In this document: positions 39,813 to 50,079 of the stretch, piece by piece
Layout: every line of letters begins with the position of its first letter
Position numbering within the stretch: position 1 is the first letter of the stretch
DNA from: JAGVSR01 sp963778225
Lineage (GTDB): Bacteria; Pseudomonadota; Alphaproteobacteria; Rhizobiales; Hyphomicrobiaceae
Length of the DNA stretch: 64,000 bases
Assembly: GCA_963778225.1 (NCBI GenBank)
Contig: CAVZTR010000007.1
Location: forward strand, 1-64,000
Direction of reading: 5' to 3'
The notes under the pieces: model-generated
What the model saw: only the letters and a program-made list of their open reading frames with translations
Told to the model about the DNA's origin: nothing
Databases searched by the model: none
Position numbers and translations under genes: made by a program

Positions 39813-40571
39813 TCAGCGGCCCATCAATTCGCGAAGACTACGGCGCCAGCCTTGGCCCTTTGCGGCTTCGCCCGAGCGGTCGACTGCAATCAGCAGCGAC
39901 GCGGAGACCAGCCCGCCGTCTTTTTCTTCCGTCGCCAGGACGATGCCGCCGCCTTCGCGCTCTCCGGCTTTGAACAGAAAATCGCGGTCATTGGTCGTGT
40001 CGGCGACGGGCCGGGTGTTGTAGGGCGCGCGCTCGCGATAGATGCGGGCGGAAAGGTCATCGGGGAAGTAGATCTGACCCGTCAGCACTGTCAGCCGGTC
40101 GAGGAATACCTTGATATGGATGTGCGGCGTGCGGCCGGGATACCAGCCGGGATAGACCGAGCGGAACGTGACGCGGCCGTCGGCATCGGTAATCTGCGTG
40201 CCGCGTAGATGCGTCTGGCCTTTGGCGGACGCGTTGCCGTCATCGCCTTGACGATCATAGCCGGAATAGATGCCGCCGGCATCAGCGTGCCAAACATCGA
40301 CGCGAGCATTGGGGATTGGTGTGCAGGGCCCGTGCTCGATGACGCGCAAGATGAGATCGAGCGGTGCGCCGGGGCGGCCTTCGGTGATATCGGCGCGGAC
40401 GAGTTTGGGATCGAAGTAGAATGGGCCTTCCATTGCCTGGGGCATGAGCACACAGACGCCGGCAGGTTGGGTTGCAGGCGCTTCAGCGCGGGCGGCGGTC
40501 GCCAGCGACACGCCGGCAGTGCCAACGATGAGTTTGCGCAGGGCGTCGCGGCGGCTCAAGGATAGGGGCAT
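39813..40571 (-). CDS. Tat-exported intradiol ring-cleavage dioxygenase-like protein
   Basis: A 252-residue member of the protocatechuate 3,4-dioxygenase family, with a twin-arginine signal (SRRDALRKL) that sends it to the periplasm. The iron ligands are visible: Tyr in GIYSGYD, Tyr in GWYPGRTP and the His pair in PHIHIKV. Exported members are common in soil bacteria, and their substrates are mostly unknown. No other aromatic-degradation gene is near. ATG 40571 is chosen because it starts at the signal; ATG 40595 is also possible. Confidence 0.85.
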   Translation of the reverse strand: MPLSLSRRDALRKLIVGTAGVSLATAARAEAPATQPAGVCVLMPQAMEGPFYFDPKLVRADITEGRPGAPLDLILRVIEHGPCTPIPNARVDVWHADAGGIYSGYDRQGDDGNASAKGQTHLRGTQITDADGRVTFRSVYPGWYPGRTPHIHIKVFLDRLTVLTGQIYFPDDLSARIYRERAPYNTRPVADTTNDRDFLFKAGEREGGGIVLATEEKDGGLVSASLLIAVDRSGEAAKGQGWRRSLRELMGR

Positions 40572-40658
40572 CGCGGCTCCATGATCGTCAGGCATTTACC
40601 TGAGTCATGAACGCAGAAGCATATCGAGCGGATGCATTCCGTCGTGTGTGTGGTGCGG

Positions 40659-41387
40659 CTAGGCGGCGGCGAGGAGCTTCAGCGCTTCCGTGGGATCGAT
40701 ACGGCCGTCGTAGAGGGCGCGACCGGTGATGGCGCCTTCCAGGAGCCGGTATTCTGGGGTTAGCAGAGCCTTCACGTCGTCGATGGAGGCCAGGCCGCCC
40801 GAGGCGATGACCGGGATCGCCGTTGAGCGCGCGAGTTCGGCGGTCGCGGGCAGGTTCAGGCCCTTCAGGATGCCGTCACGCTCGATGTCCGTGTAGATGA
40901 TGGCCGATACCCCTGCATCCTCAAAGCGGCCGGCGAGATCAACGGCGGTGAGTTCAGATGTTTCCGCCCACCCTTCGACGGCCACCCTGCCGCCCTTGGC
41001 GTCTATCCCAACAGCGATGCGGCCGGGGAACGCGCGGCACGCATCTTTCACCAGCGCGGGGTCGCGCACGGCGATGGTGCCGAGGATCACGCGTCGGATG
41101 CCCTTCGTCAGCCACATCTCGATCGTGGCAAGGTCGCGGATGCCGCCACCGAGTTGAACCGGCATCTTCACGCGGTCGAGGATGGCATCGACGGCTGCGC
41201 CATTGACGGGCTTGCCAGCAAAGGCGCCGTTCAGATCGACGACGTGCAGATAGGTGAAGCCCTGCGCTTCGAATTCGGCGGCTTGGGCGGCGGGATCGTC
41301 GTTGAACACGGTCGCCTCGTCCATTTCGCCGAGCTTCAGGCGCACGCACTGGCCGTCCTTCAGGTCGATGGCCGGGAAGAGGATCAC
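40659..41387 (-). CDS. hisA: Phosphoribosylformimino-AICAR-P isomerase HisA
   Basis: A 242-residue (beta/alpha)8 isomerase of histidine biosynthesis. The first catalytic Asp is in LFPAIDLKDG, the second near residue 129 in AVGIDAKGG, and the phosphate site is in VIASGGLAS. Length is typical. It stands alone here; hisB, hisH, hisF and hisE, which often flank it in Alphaproteobacteria, are absent. It is transcribed leftward, divergent from the SOS-box gene at 41485. Confidence 0.95.
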   Translation of the reverse strand: MILFPAIDLKDGQCVRLKLGEMDEATVFNDDPAAQAAEFEAQGFTYLHVVDLNGAFAGKPVNGAAVDAILDRVKMPVQLGGGIRDLATIEMWLTKGIRRVILGTIAVRDPALVKDACRAFPGRIAVGIDAKGGRVAVEGWAETSELTAVDLAGRFEDAGVSAIIYTDIERDGILKGLNLPATAELARSTAIPVIASGGLASIDDVKALLTPEYRLLEGAITGRALYDGRIDPTEALKLLAAA

Positions 41388-41460
41388 TTTTTTCTCGCTC
41401 GCCGCGCGGGTGCGGTCATAAGATTGCTGGAGTTCAGCGCGATCAATCGCGTTCCGTTTC

Positions 41461-41475
41461 GTTCGTCAAGCGTTC
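41461..41475 (+). promoter_or_regulatory. LexA (SOS) box upstream of the 41485 gene
   Basis: GTTC-GTCAAGC-GTTC matches the alphaproteobacterial LexA consensus exactly. A further GTTC (41451-41454) precedes it at a spacing of six. The box ends nine bases before ATG 41485, so LexA bound here would block transcription or the ribosome-binding region. It is also 74 bases upstream of hisA on the other strand. Confidence 0.6.
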
Positions 41476-41484
41476 GAGTATCCG

Positions 41485-41808
41485 ATGTCGCTGCCGTTCC
41501 ACCGTCGTTCAGAGCTTGCGCCCCCCGCGTTCAACACCGCGCGGCCGCTCACCGAGCCGGACGCCATCGACATTTGGATTGCGCGATGGTTGCGTGTGAG
41601 GCGCAAAGATCTCATCGCGCGTTACGATTGCGACCCGCGCCGAATCTATGAAATTTGGGAAGGCGTGCGCTTTCCGCGCTCGCGAGAGAAAGCACTCGCC
41701 GAGTTTTCAACACGCTATCCACAGCTCGTCGGACACGTCGATCCGAGCCATCACAAACGCCTTCCGGTGAAGACTCGCAGCGCCGACCAGCTGAACTTGT
41801 TTGGTTGA
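41485..41808 (+). CDS. Small hypothetical protein with C-terminal beta-clamp-type motif
   Basis: A 107-residue basic protein. Residues about 28-75 form a helical block (IWIARWLRVRRKDLIARYDC, then DPRRIYEIWEG), which may be a DNA-binding helix-turn-helix. The last residues, DQLNLFG, fit the QL-x-LF pentapeptide by which polymerases and repair proteins dock on the sliding clamp. I do not recognise the family. An exact SOS box sits directly before the start. Clamp binding and a repair role are inferences from the motif and the box. Confidence 0.65.
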   Translation: MSLPFHRRSELAPPAFNTARPLTEPDAIDIWIARWLRVRRKDLIARYDCDPRRIYEIWEGVRFPRSREKALAEFSTRYPQLVGHVDPSHHKRLPVKTRSADQLNLFG

Positions 41809-42014
41809 TACAAGCTCACCATACAACTGAATAAGCCATTGTTTTTTCAATCTAATTTATTTCGCCGCATCGAATAAGAACAAAAGCTGAACTTCGGCTG
41901 GACGGAGCCCGCAACTCACGGCATGTTCTTCCTATGTTCACGGCCATAGAGTCCTCCCCGCGTTCCCCGTAGAATAGAACTCGACCATCTCCTCCAGCCC
42001 AAGGAGCTCCCCCG
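41809..42014 (+). promoter_or_regulatory. A+T-rich promoter region with an exact LexA box (41925-41939)
   Basis: GTTC-TTCCTAT-GTTC at 41925-41939 is a third exact GTTC-N7-GTTC site, 75 bases before the Cas2-like gene. A TAGAAT hexamer at 41970-41975 could be its -10 element. AAGGAG (42001-42006) is a good ribosome-binding site, eight bases before ATG 42015. The upstream part (41820-41890) is unusually A+T rich for this genome. Confidence 0.6.
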
Positions 42015-42386
42015 ATGCGCACCTACCTCATCTCCTACGATCTCGCGAAGCCCCACGTTTCCAAGCATGTCGTCGCCCACGCCATCATGAGCCTCGGCTC
42101 AAGCTGGGCACGTCCGTTGGAGAACACGTGGTACGTGCGCTCGGACGAAAGCGAAGAAACTCTCGAAGCCTGGCTCGGCCGGTATCTCGAGTCCGATGAT
42201 GGACTCCTGATCCAGCCGGTGAAGGAAGACGCGGTGATGACGAACACGTCGCTCCGCTGGTTCCGTCAGCGCCGCGCCGGCATCGATGTTTCCGAGCATA
42301 CGAACATTATCGCGTTCCCCGTCGTCGCGCCTTTGGCCGGCGAGCGAGCCGATGAGCCGGAACTGCCGTTCGCCACCGCGTGCTGA
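42015..42386 (+). CDS. Solitary Cas2/SinR-like ferredoxin-fold protein
   Basis: A 123-residue protein whose start (MRTYLISYDLAKP) and following pattern are those of the Cas2/VapD/SinR-like ferredoxin fold. That pattern is a strand ending in YDL, a helix, GSSWARPLENTWYVRSD, a second helix, then a strand before an acidic turn. Cas2 proper is part of CRISPR adaptation and related proteins include VapD-type RNases. No cas1 and no CRISPR repeats are in the window, so this is a stand-alone relative. The start is well supported by AAGGAG. An SOS box upstream suggests induction by DNA damage. Whether it has nuclease activity is unknown. Confidence 0.65.
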   Translation: MRTYLISYDLAKPHVSKHVVAHAIMSLGSSWARPLENTWYVRSDESEETLEAWLGRYLESDDGLLIQPVKEDAVMTNTSLRWFRQRRAGIDVSEHTNIIAFPVVAPLAGERADEPELPFATAC

Positions 42387-42519
42387 GTTCGTGTCTCGAG
42401 TTCCACCCTTTCGACTGCCCAGTCGATCGCCGTCTCGCCTCTCTCTCCCGCGGGGATTGTATCTCCCCGTTCCCTGATGCGAGACAGCCCCTCCGCTTCT
42501 CCCCCGAAGCGGTCAAACG

Positions 42520-42556
42520 AGGCCGGACCCTCTGCCCAGAGGTCCGGCCTTTTGTT
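42520..42556 (+). terminator. Rho-independent terminator
   Basis: AGGCCGGACC and GGTCCGGCCT form a 10-base stem, followed by TTTGTTTT, about 130 bases after the Cas2-like gene. The intervening 42387-42519 holds nothing recognisable. It also lies just past the leftward ispG stop. Confidence 0.85.
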
Positions 42557-42568
42557 TTAGATCGTCGC

Positions 42569-43858
<1,290 letters not shown>

Positions 43859-43951
43859 GAGCCGGGCCTTCTGGTCTTGCCGGCCTTGGATCAGCCGGGA
43901 GTTTGAACTTACCTAACCCATCGGCGCGTGAACTGCCAGTCGGCGGGATGG

Positions 43952-44740
43952 TCAACGGCGGGCGGAGATTGCGAGAGACAATCCGGCGATGAGCGCCATG
44001 CATAGAACAATCGAGGGCCCGCCGGGTGCATCGGCATGAGCCGACAGCGTGAGGCCCAGGGCGACGCTGGCCGCGCCGACCAAGCCCGCGGTCACGACCA
44101 GGCCTTCCGGTGTCGAGGCGAACGGCCGTGCCGCGACGATGGGAACGATCAGAAACGCGATTGCAAGCAGAACACCGACGATCTTCATGGCGATGGCAAT
44201 GGTCAGCGCGAGCACGACGATGAATCCGGCGCGAACCCAGCGGCTTGGTACGCCTTCGGCGGATGCCAGTTCCTCGTGGACGGCGACGCGCAGGAGAGGC
44301 TGCCAAAGCCAGGCCATCACAGCGAGAACCACCGCGCCGCCTCCGTAGATGAGCCAGAGATCGGATTCGGTGACGGCGAAGACATCGCCGAACAGGTAGC
44401 CCATCAGATCGACAGAAGGGCCGGCGAGCAGCGTCGTGGCGATGACGCCGAGGGCCAGCGTGCCATGGTGGGTCAGGCCCAGAATGGCGTCGAGAGGCAC
44501 GAGTTTCTGGCGTCCCAGGACGATGAGAAGTGCGGCCACCGCCAGCGTGGTGACGATGACGCTGACGGTGACATCGACGTTGAGCAGCAAACCCAGGGCG
44601 ACACCGACGAGGCTCGCCTGGGCGACCGTCTCGCCGAAGTAGGCCATGCGGTTCCAAACGAGCACCGCGCCGAGAGGGGCTGCAATAATCGCAAGGCCGA
44701 CGCCGGCCGCGAGCGCGCGCAAAAGAAACGGCTCGATCAC
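43952..44740 (-). CDS. znuB: Zinc ABC transporter permease ZnuB
   Basis: A 262-residue inner-membrane permease of the ABC-3 family with about eight hydrophobic segments. The conserved YFGETVAQASLVGVALG segment near the N-terminus is the family mark. It overlaps znuC by four bases (ATGA), so the two are translationally coupled. It is the last gene of the zur-znuC-znuB operon and forms the channel for zinc delivered by ZnuA (25248). Confidence 0.93.
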   Translation of the reverse strand: MIEPFLLRALAAGVGLAIIAAPLGAVLVWNRMAYFGETVAQASLVGVALGLLLNVDVTVSVIVTTLAVAALLIVLGRQKLVPLDAILGLTHHGTLALGVIATTLLAGPSVDLMGYLFGDVFAVTESDLWLIYGGGAVVLAVMAWLWQPLLRVAVHEELASAEGVPSRWVRAGFIVVLALTIAIAMKIVGVLLAIAFLIVPIVAARPFASTPEGLVVTAGLVGAASVALGLTLSAHADAPGGPSIVLCMALIAGLSLAISARR

Positions 44741-45624
44741 AGCGTCTCCGCGGGCGGCGCGCCGGTGGGCACAGGAAGTTCGCGGCCGTCGAGGCCGTGG
44801 GCGTGGTCGTGATGGTGGCGGTAGACGCCGAACGCGCGGGCGGTCTCGGCACCAAAGAGGCGCATATACTCCGGATGCTGGGCGACTGTTTCGGGTACGC
44901 CTGAGCAGCAGATGTGGCGATTGAGACAGAGGACGCGATCGCTGGAGGCCATGACGACGTGCAGGTCGTGCGAGACGAGCAGCACACCGATGCCGCGCTT
45001 ATCCCGCAGCTGGCCGATCAGGGCGTAGAGGTCGGCCTCGCCGGTATAGTCGACGCCGCGAACCGGCTCATCGAGGACCAGCAAGTCCGGCTTGGCGGCC
45101 AGTGCGCGGGCGAGCAGGACGCGCTGCAGTTCGCCGCCGGAGATTTCGCTCAGCTGCTGATCGAAACAGCGTTCGGCGCCGACTTCCGCGAGAAGCGCGC
45201 GCAGGGCTTCACGGGGGGCCTTATGGCCAAGCGAGAGAAAGCGGGAAACGGTCATCGGCAGCGTGCGATCGATATCGAACCGCTGCGGGACATATCCAAT
45301 CCTCAGGTCCTCCATGCGGCTGATCTCGCCGCCGGTCATGTCCTGGAGGCCGAGCAGGGCCCGGACGAGCGTTGTCTTGCCGGAGCCATTTGGACCGATG
45401 AGCGTCACGATCTCGCGCGGGTGAATGTCGACGTCGACGTGGTCAAGTACGACCCGGTCGCCGCGCATCATCGTCAGACCGCGGGCACTGATCAGTGCGG
45501 AGGTGTCGAACTCTTTGGCCGGTCCGTGGTCGTGGCCACAGCCACAGGACTCGTGGTCATGCTGATGACGAGCGTGGTGGGCTTGCGCATGATCTTTGGT
45601 TTCAGCGGGCAACGCGCCGGTCAT
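44737..45624 (-). CDS. znuC: Zinc ABC transporter ATPase ZnuC, His-rich ends
   Basis: A 295-residue ABC ATPase with Walker A GPNGSGKTT, signature SGGELQR, Walker B LLVLDEP and the switch His in VSHDLHVV. Two His-rich tails are unusual: the first 35 residues (HHARHQHDHESCGCGHDHG) and the C-terminal HHHDHAHG. They may sense or buffer zinc. It is the middle gene of the operon, 28 bases after the zur stop. Confidence 0.93.
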   Translation of the reverse strand: MTGALPAETKDHAQAHHARHQHDHESCGCGHDHGPAKEFDTSALISARGLTMMRGDRVVLDHVDVDIHPREIVTLIGPNGSGKTTLVRALLGLQDMTGGEISRMEDLRIGYVPQRFDIDRTLPMTVSRFLSLGHKAPREALRALLAEVGAERCFDQQLSEISGGELQRVLLARALAAKPDLLVLDEPVRGVDYTGEADLYALIGQLRDKRGIGVLLVSHDLHVVMASSDRVLCLNRHICCSGVPETVAQHPEYMRLFGAETARAFGVYRHHHDHAHGLDGRELPVPTGAPPAETL

Positions 45625-45652
45625 TTTTGTAGGCTCCCCAAGACCAAAGCGC

Positions 45653-46183
45653 TCAGCTTTCGCCGTTAGCGCAGCGCGGACACAGGCCCTGGACTTCCAC
45701 GAACTTGACCCGCGGCGTGAACTTGGCGCTCTTTGCGGCCTCGCCGATCAGGTCGAAGATGTGCTGGCCATCGACCTCGCCGACGGCACCGCATTTTTCA
45801 CAGGAGAGGAAAATCGGGCGTTTGCCCTTGCTCGTGTGGTCGGTGCGGCGGCAGGCAAAGAAGGCGTTTTTACTCTCCAGGCGGTGGATCACGCCCGCGT
45901 CGAGGAGAGCATCGATGGCGCGGTAGATCGAGATCGGAGCGACACGGGTGCCCTTCTCTCCCAGGCGGGCCAGGATCTCGTATGCACCGATGGACGCGTG
46001 GGTGGCGGCGATTTCCTCAAAAACCTGCTGACGCAGTTTCGTGAACCGCAAATTGCGGTCGGCAAAGACTTTTGCCGCACGCTCCACTGTTTGGGCGACT
46101 TTCTTGGCCGTTTGCTGGTCCGGATTGGGGAAGGGGGACCGCACGTTGGCGTCGGGCTTCTGAGGTGCCTGGGTTTCGCTCAT
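45653..46183 (-). CDS. zur: Zinc uptake regulator Zur (Fur family)
   Basis: A 176-residue Fur-family repressor. It has a winged helix (NLRFTKLRQQVFEEI, then SIYRAIDALLDAGVIHRL), a structural zinc site with two Cys pairs (LSCEKCG and LCPRCA), and the metal-sensing segment around SKNAFFACRRTDH. The genes downstream (znuC, znuB) identify it as Zur. ATG 46183 is preferred to TTG 46225. It lies just beyond a Zur-type palindrome, so it is probably autoregulated. It would repress znuA and the NicO/DUF1007 pair through the site at 25186. Confidence 0.9.
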   Translation of the reverse strand: MSETQAPQKPDANVRSPFPNPDQQTAKKVAQTVERAAKVFADRNLRFTKLRQQVFEEIAATHASIGAYEILARLGEKGTRVAPISIYRAIDALLDAGVIHRLESKNAFFACRRTDHTSKGKRPIFLSCEKCGAVGEVDGQHIFDLIGEAAKSAKFTPRVKFVEVQGLCPRCANGES

Positions 46184-46228
46184 GTGTTTGCCTTCTGGCC
46201 GCCAGCGCGCCCCCTCGAGAAGCAACGC

Positions 46229-46248
46229 GTTATAGTTATAATATAACG
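46229..46248. promoter_or_regulatory. Zur-type operator of zur-znuC-znuB
   Basis: GTTATAGTTATAATATAACG contains the perfect 13-base palindrome GTTATA-A-TATAAC (46235-46247). It lies about 50 bases before the zur ATG and shares the GTTATA half-site with the znuA operator. The sequence also fits an A+T-rich -10 region. Confidence 0.75.
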
Positions 46249-46538
46249 ATCTGGCACAGGTTTGCCATAGGTCGCACTGAAGCCCTCTCCCATTGGAAAG
46301 CGACGCGTGGACGATCCCTCACCCCGGGTGAATAAACTTTAATTCACATCTGTTGTCGCGCGCCCCAATTTAGACGCCGTACGACCTTGAATTGGCACGG
46401 TGCGCGACGGATCGCAGACGCAACCCCGTTTTCAGTCGTGCGTTGGGGGCGACGCTCAGAAGTCCTCATGGCGTTGGCGTTCAGGACATGGGTTCTCGGT
46501 GGCCCTTTCGCATCGACCGGACAGCAGGGGTTCCCGAC

Positions 46539-49500
46539 ATGGCTGCAGACGCTCTCCCAACACCGCCGGCCACTTCCGTGTCCTGGCCTGACGTCTCGGC
46601 GCTTCTACAGGATCCCGCTGCGCTGCAGTCCCTGGCGGGCAAGATCTTTCTTGGCGTCGCCGTGCTGCTGGTGCTCGCCGGACTCTACCGGATCATGCCT
46701 CGCGTCTGGAAGGCGATCGAGAACGTGTTTTTCACGAACTGGCGACTGGCGGTTCTGGGCACCACCGGGATCGTGCTGTCCCTCGCATCCGGCTGGACCA
46801 CGTGGGACGGCATGCGGAATTTTACCAACGAGCCGGTCCTATCGTTCATGGTGACCTTCGGCATTCAAGGCGTGATGCTGGTTGTCGCATGGCTCATCGG
46901 CGAGAGCTTTGCGACGGGCATGAGCCAGAAGGCTGCGGCGCATAACGGTTCGATGCCGCGCTCTGTGCAGGCCGTGATGGGCGGCGTCATCGGCGTCATG
47001 CTCTTCGTAGCGGTCGCCGCACTGTTCTTGTTCCGTGACCGGCTCACAGGAGTCGCGTCGGCATCGCCTGTCGAGACCGGCGACGGTCTTCTCATCATGG
47101 TGGTCGGACTGCTGGTCGCCGCACTTGTGGCGCTCAATTCGGCCAGTGACATGGTCAAGCCGTACCTCCAAACAACGCGCGTCATCGTGAAAAATGCGAT
47201 GCTGTGGGTGATGTTTCTGGCCTGCATGGCCTCATCGGTCTTCTTCTCGTTCGACAGCCGGTTCAACGCGATCTTCCCCAAGGAGGAGCGTGTGCGGGCG
47301 GCCGAACTCAGAGCGCAGAACCAGGTTGCCGGGATCATCGCCGATATCGGACAGACGCTCGAGATGCGCCGCATCCAAGCGGCCGACAACCTGTTCAAAT
47401 CCGACGGGTGGCTCGCGTATGAAGGCGAACTCGACAAACTGGCCACCGCATCGCGCGGAGCTGAAAAGCTGATCGAGGCTTACTACGTCGAGCAGATGGA
47501 AGAGCGCCGGCGCGGGATTGCCGAGCAGCAGGAGCGCATCGCGACCGCTGAGAGCAGCCAATCCGGGCTCGCAATGAAGAAGACTGCATTGACGGAAGAG
47601 GTGGCGCGACTGGAGGCCGAGCGGCCGGCTCTTGTTGCTGACGTGCAGACCAAGAAGAGCGACCTGGATGCGCGGGCAAAGGAAGTCGATGCCAAGCGTG
47701 TCGAAGCCATGGCCGAGGAGAAAGGCGTCGAAGGCACGCTCAAGGTCGGCCGCGGGCAGATGTACCGCCAGCGGCAGGGCGAACTCGCCAAGCTCCAAGA
47801 TTACTACAAGATCGGCGAACAGCGCGTGAAGGATGCTCAAAAGCGCCTCGATGAGACCAGCGGGCGCATCGATGTCATCAAACGGGAATTGGCCGGCATC
47901 GATGGCAGTCTGGCGAAGTTGAAGGGTGAGGCGGACACCGCGCAGCAGCGGATCGCTGTGGCGACCACGCCGGAGCAGGCCTCTGCAATGCTGCCGAAAG
48001 TCGATCCAGGGCGCGTATTGCCCGAGTTCGAGGCCGCCCGGGTCAGCTTTCGCCAGAAGCCGGATGGAGCGGGACTAACGGCTGTCCGCGAGCAGTGCAC
48101 GCAGCTGCTCAACGCGATGTCATCGGCGCCGACGACGAAGGAGCGTGTGGCGGGCATCGACTGCGATCCCAAGCGCGCGCAGGAGGCAGCCTCCCTTCTA
48201 CTGACGCTCGACGCCGGCGCGCAGGTTTTTGCTTCCACTTGTGTGGGTGGGGAGAAGCTCAACGCTAACAAGTCCGCCGACGACTTGCTGGGCTTCTCGC
48301 GCCGCTGTCTGGCCGACAGCGGATTGCCGTCTGCCGATACCGATCAGCTGCGCACGAAGATCAGCTTTATCGAGCTCAATCGAGACGACAAGGCCCATAA
48401 CTTCGTTGTTTCGATCAACGCTTTCCAGGACGGCAATCGGCTGGCCTATCTCGCGCTCGGCGTTGCGATCGCGATCGACAGCCTGATTTTCATGTCGGGC
48501 CTGTTTGGCGCCAATGCCGTGCGGTCGCCCCTGTCGGACGTTCCCTCGAGTAAAGCGCGCACAGCCGAGCAGCTCGAAGGCATTATCGAGAACGCGCTCC
48601 TGCCCGATATCTTTGAGACGGCACGCGTAACGCTTCAATCCATGCGGCCTATTACCAACGATCGCGGGTTCATGGCGGAGGTGCGGCCCAACCGGCTCGA
48701 TCCACAGAGCGCGGATCGCGTGCTGGGCGTGCTCAACGCCGGTACGACCATTCATGCCGTCGAATACGATCATGAGGAGGATCGTTATCTCGTGCGGGCG
48801 GAGCTGTTCGAGTACCTGTCCGGGGTTTCGAAAAAGGCCTTCCATGCCAACACGCAGCACGCAACGCTGGCGGAACTTGGAGAAGACCGTATCGGTGGCG
48901 CTGCTGCCGGATATCGCGCGCAACATCGATATCGTCCTCAGCCATATGCACCCGATCAATGAGAAACACGGCTTCATGGCGGAGATGAAGCTCGCGGACA
49001 TCCAAGACGACGGCGATAAGCGCATCACGCGCCAGGTTTTGAATGCGGGTTCTGTGCATCAGCGCGTGCAGCGGGCGGACGAAACGGGGTCGCACTACTT
49101 CATCCATCGCGATCTCTATCAGACGCTGGCGCGCCTGCGGGCGCGGACGCTGTTTACGTCCACGGCGTACCGTCTGGATACGGGGCCGCATGGCGAAACC
49201 CCCGTGTTCTCGGGATCGCTCAATCCCGAGCGGCCTGCGTTGGAGCACCGGTCACCCGACAGCGGCAGGCAGGATGCGCCCATCGCTCAAGCGGCGTCCT
49301 CGGCGCGCGCTGACGGGGATCAGAGAGCCATCCGCGACCGGCTTCTCATGGCCATGGGCATTGCGCCTTCCGCCTACCGGGATCTCGTGCGCAGCGGGGC
49401 GCTGCCCCATGCCAACGCGCTGGCACTTCAACTCGGACGACTTTGCCAACAGAAGCTTATTGGCGTGCATATCAACTCCGAATTGCAGGAGTTGTCTGAA

Positions 49501-49860
49501 GAATTGGAACGTGCGGCCCAGACCCTGAAGCATGACACGTCCAATGGCGACCTCGTCGACAGCACGGTATTCGAGTTGCAGGCCATCTTACCGGCACTGC
49601 TCTTGCAGCAAGGTGGCCGCTACCAGGAAACGCTGTGCAAGCTCATCGATAGTCTCGAGCGAGCGAATGGCGAGGGTCATCTCGATCATAAAGAGCAGCA
49701 GTTGCTGCAGCGGCTGAAGTTCCACGAGTTGACATTGAGCAAAATAAGTCGGAGCGAGAGCACGGATTGGCAGCGGGTTGCCCTTCTGATCGAAGATTTC
49801 GCCGACAGTGCCGATTCCGGAGACTATCGCCCCGAGCCGGACCACCGGCGGCCAAATTAG
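46539..49860 (+). CDS. Large multi-pass membrane coiled-coil protein of unknown function, one frameshift
   Basis: After correction this encodes about 1,106 residues. Six hydrophobic segments lie in the first 240 residues. A long charged coiled coil (about 300-500) and a short Cys-containing domain follow, then one more membrane segment near 645-665 and a soluble C-terminal region of about 430 residues. The frame breaks at 48877-48878, where AACTTGG should read AACTGG; the join gives LAELEKTVSVALLPD. The last part contains a near-duplicate: SMRPITNDRGFMAEVRP and SHMHPINEKHGFMAEMK, each followed by VLNAG. ATG 46539 is the most likely start; the frame opens at 46392. I recognise no family. It could be an envelope scaffold or a secretion-related protein. 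Confidence 0.7.
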
Positions 49861-50079
49861 TTGGCGGCCCCGTGCAGGAATTTTCCCCCATCTGGCGATC
49901 GGCTCGTTAGGGTTATGTTTCCGTTATGCTGATCGCCGTTCTTTTTGTCCTGTTCGGGAATTAATAACCGAAGTGTTTTCAATCGTTCCAAACCCTCGCA
50001 TTTAGACGACGGAAGCAATAATCTGTTTACTCGCTGATAATTAAGTTCGCGCTGGAACAATTTTTCAGCGGATTTTCCC

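Noticed and set aside
42015..42386. Part of a CRISPR-Cas locus
   Set aside because: No cas1 and no regularly spaced repeats are present on either side; the Cas2-like gene is solitary.
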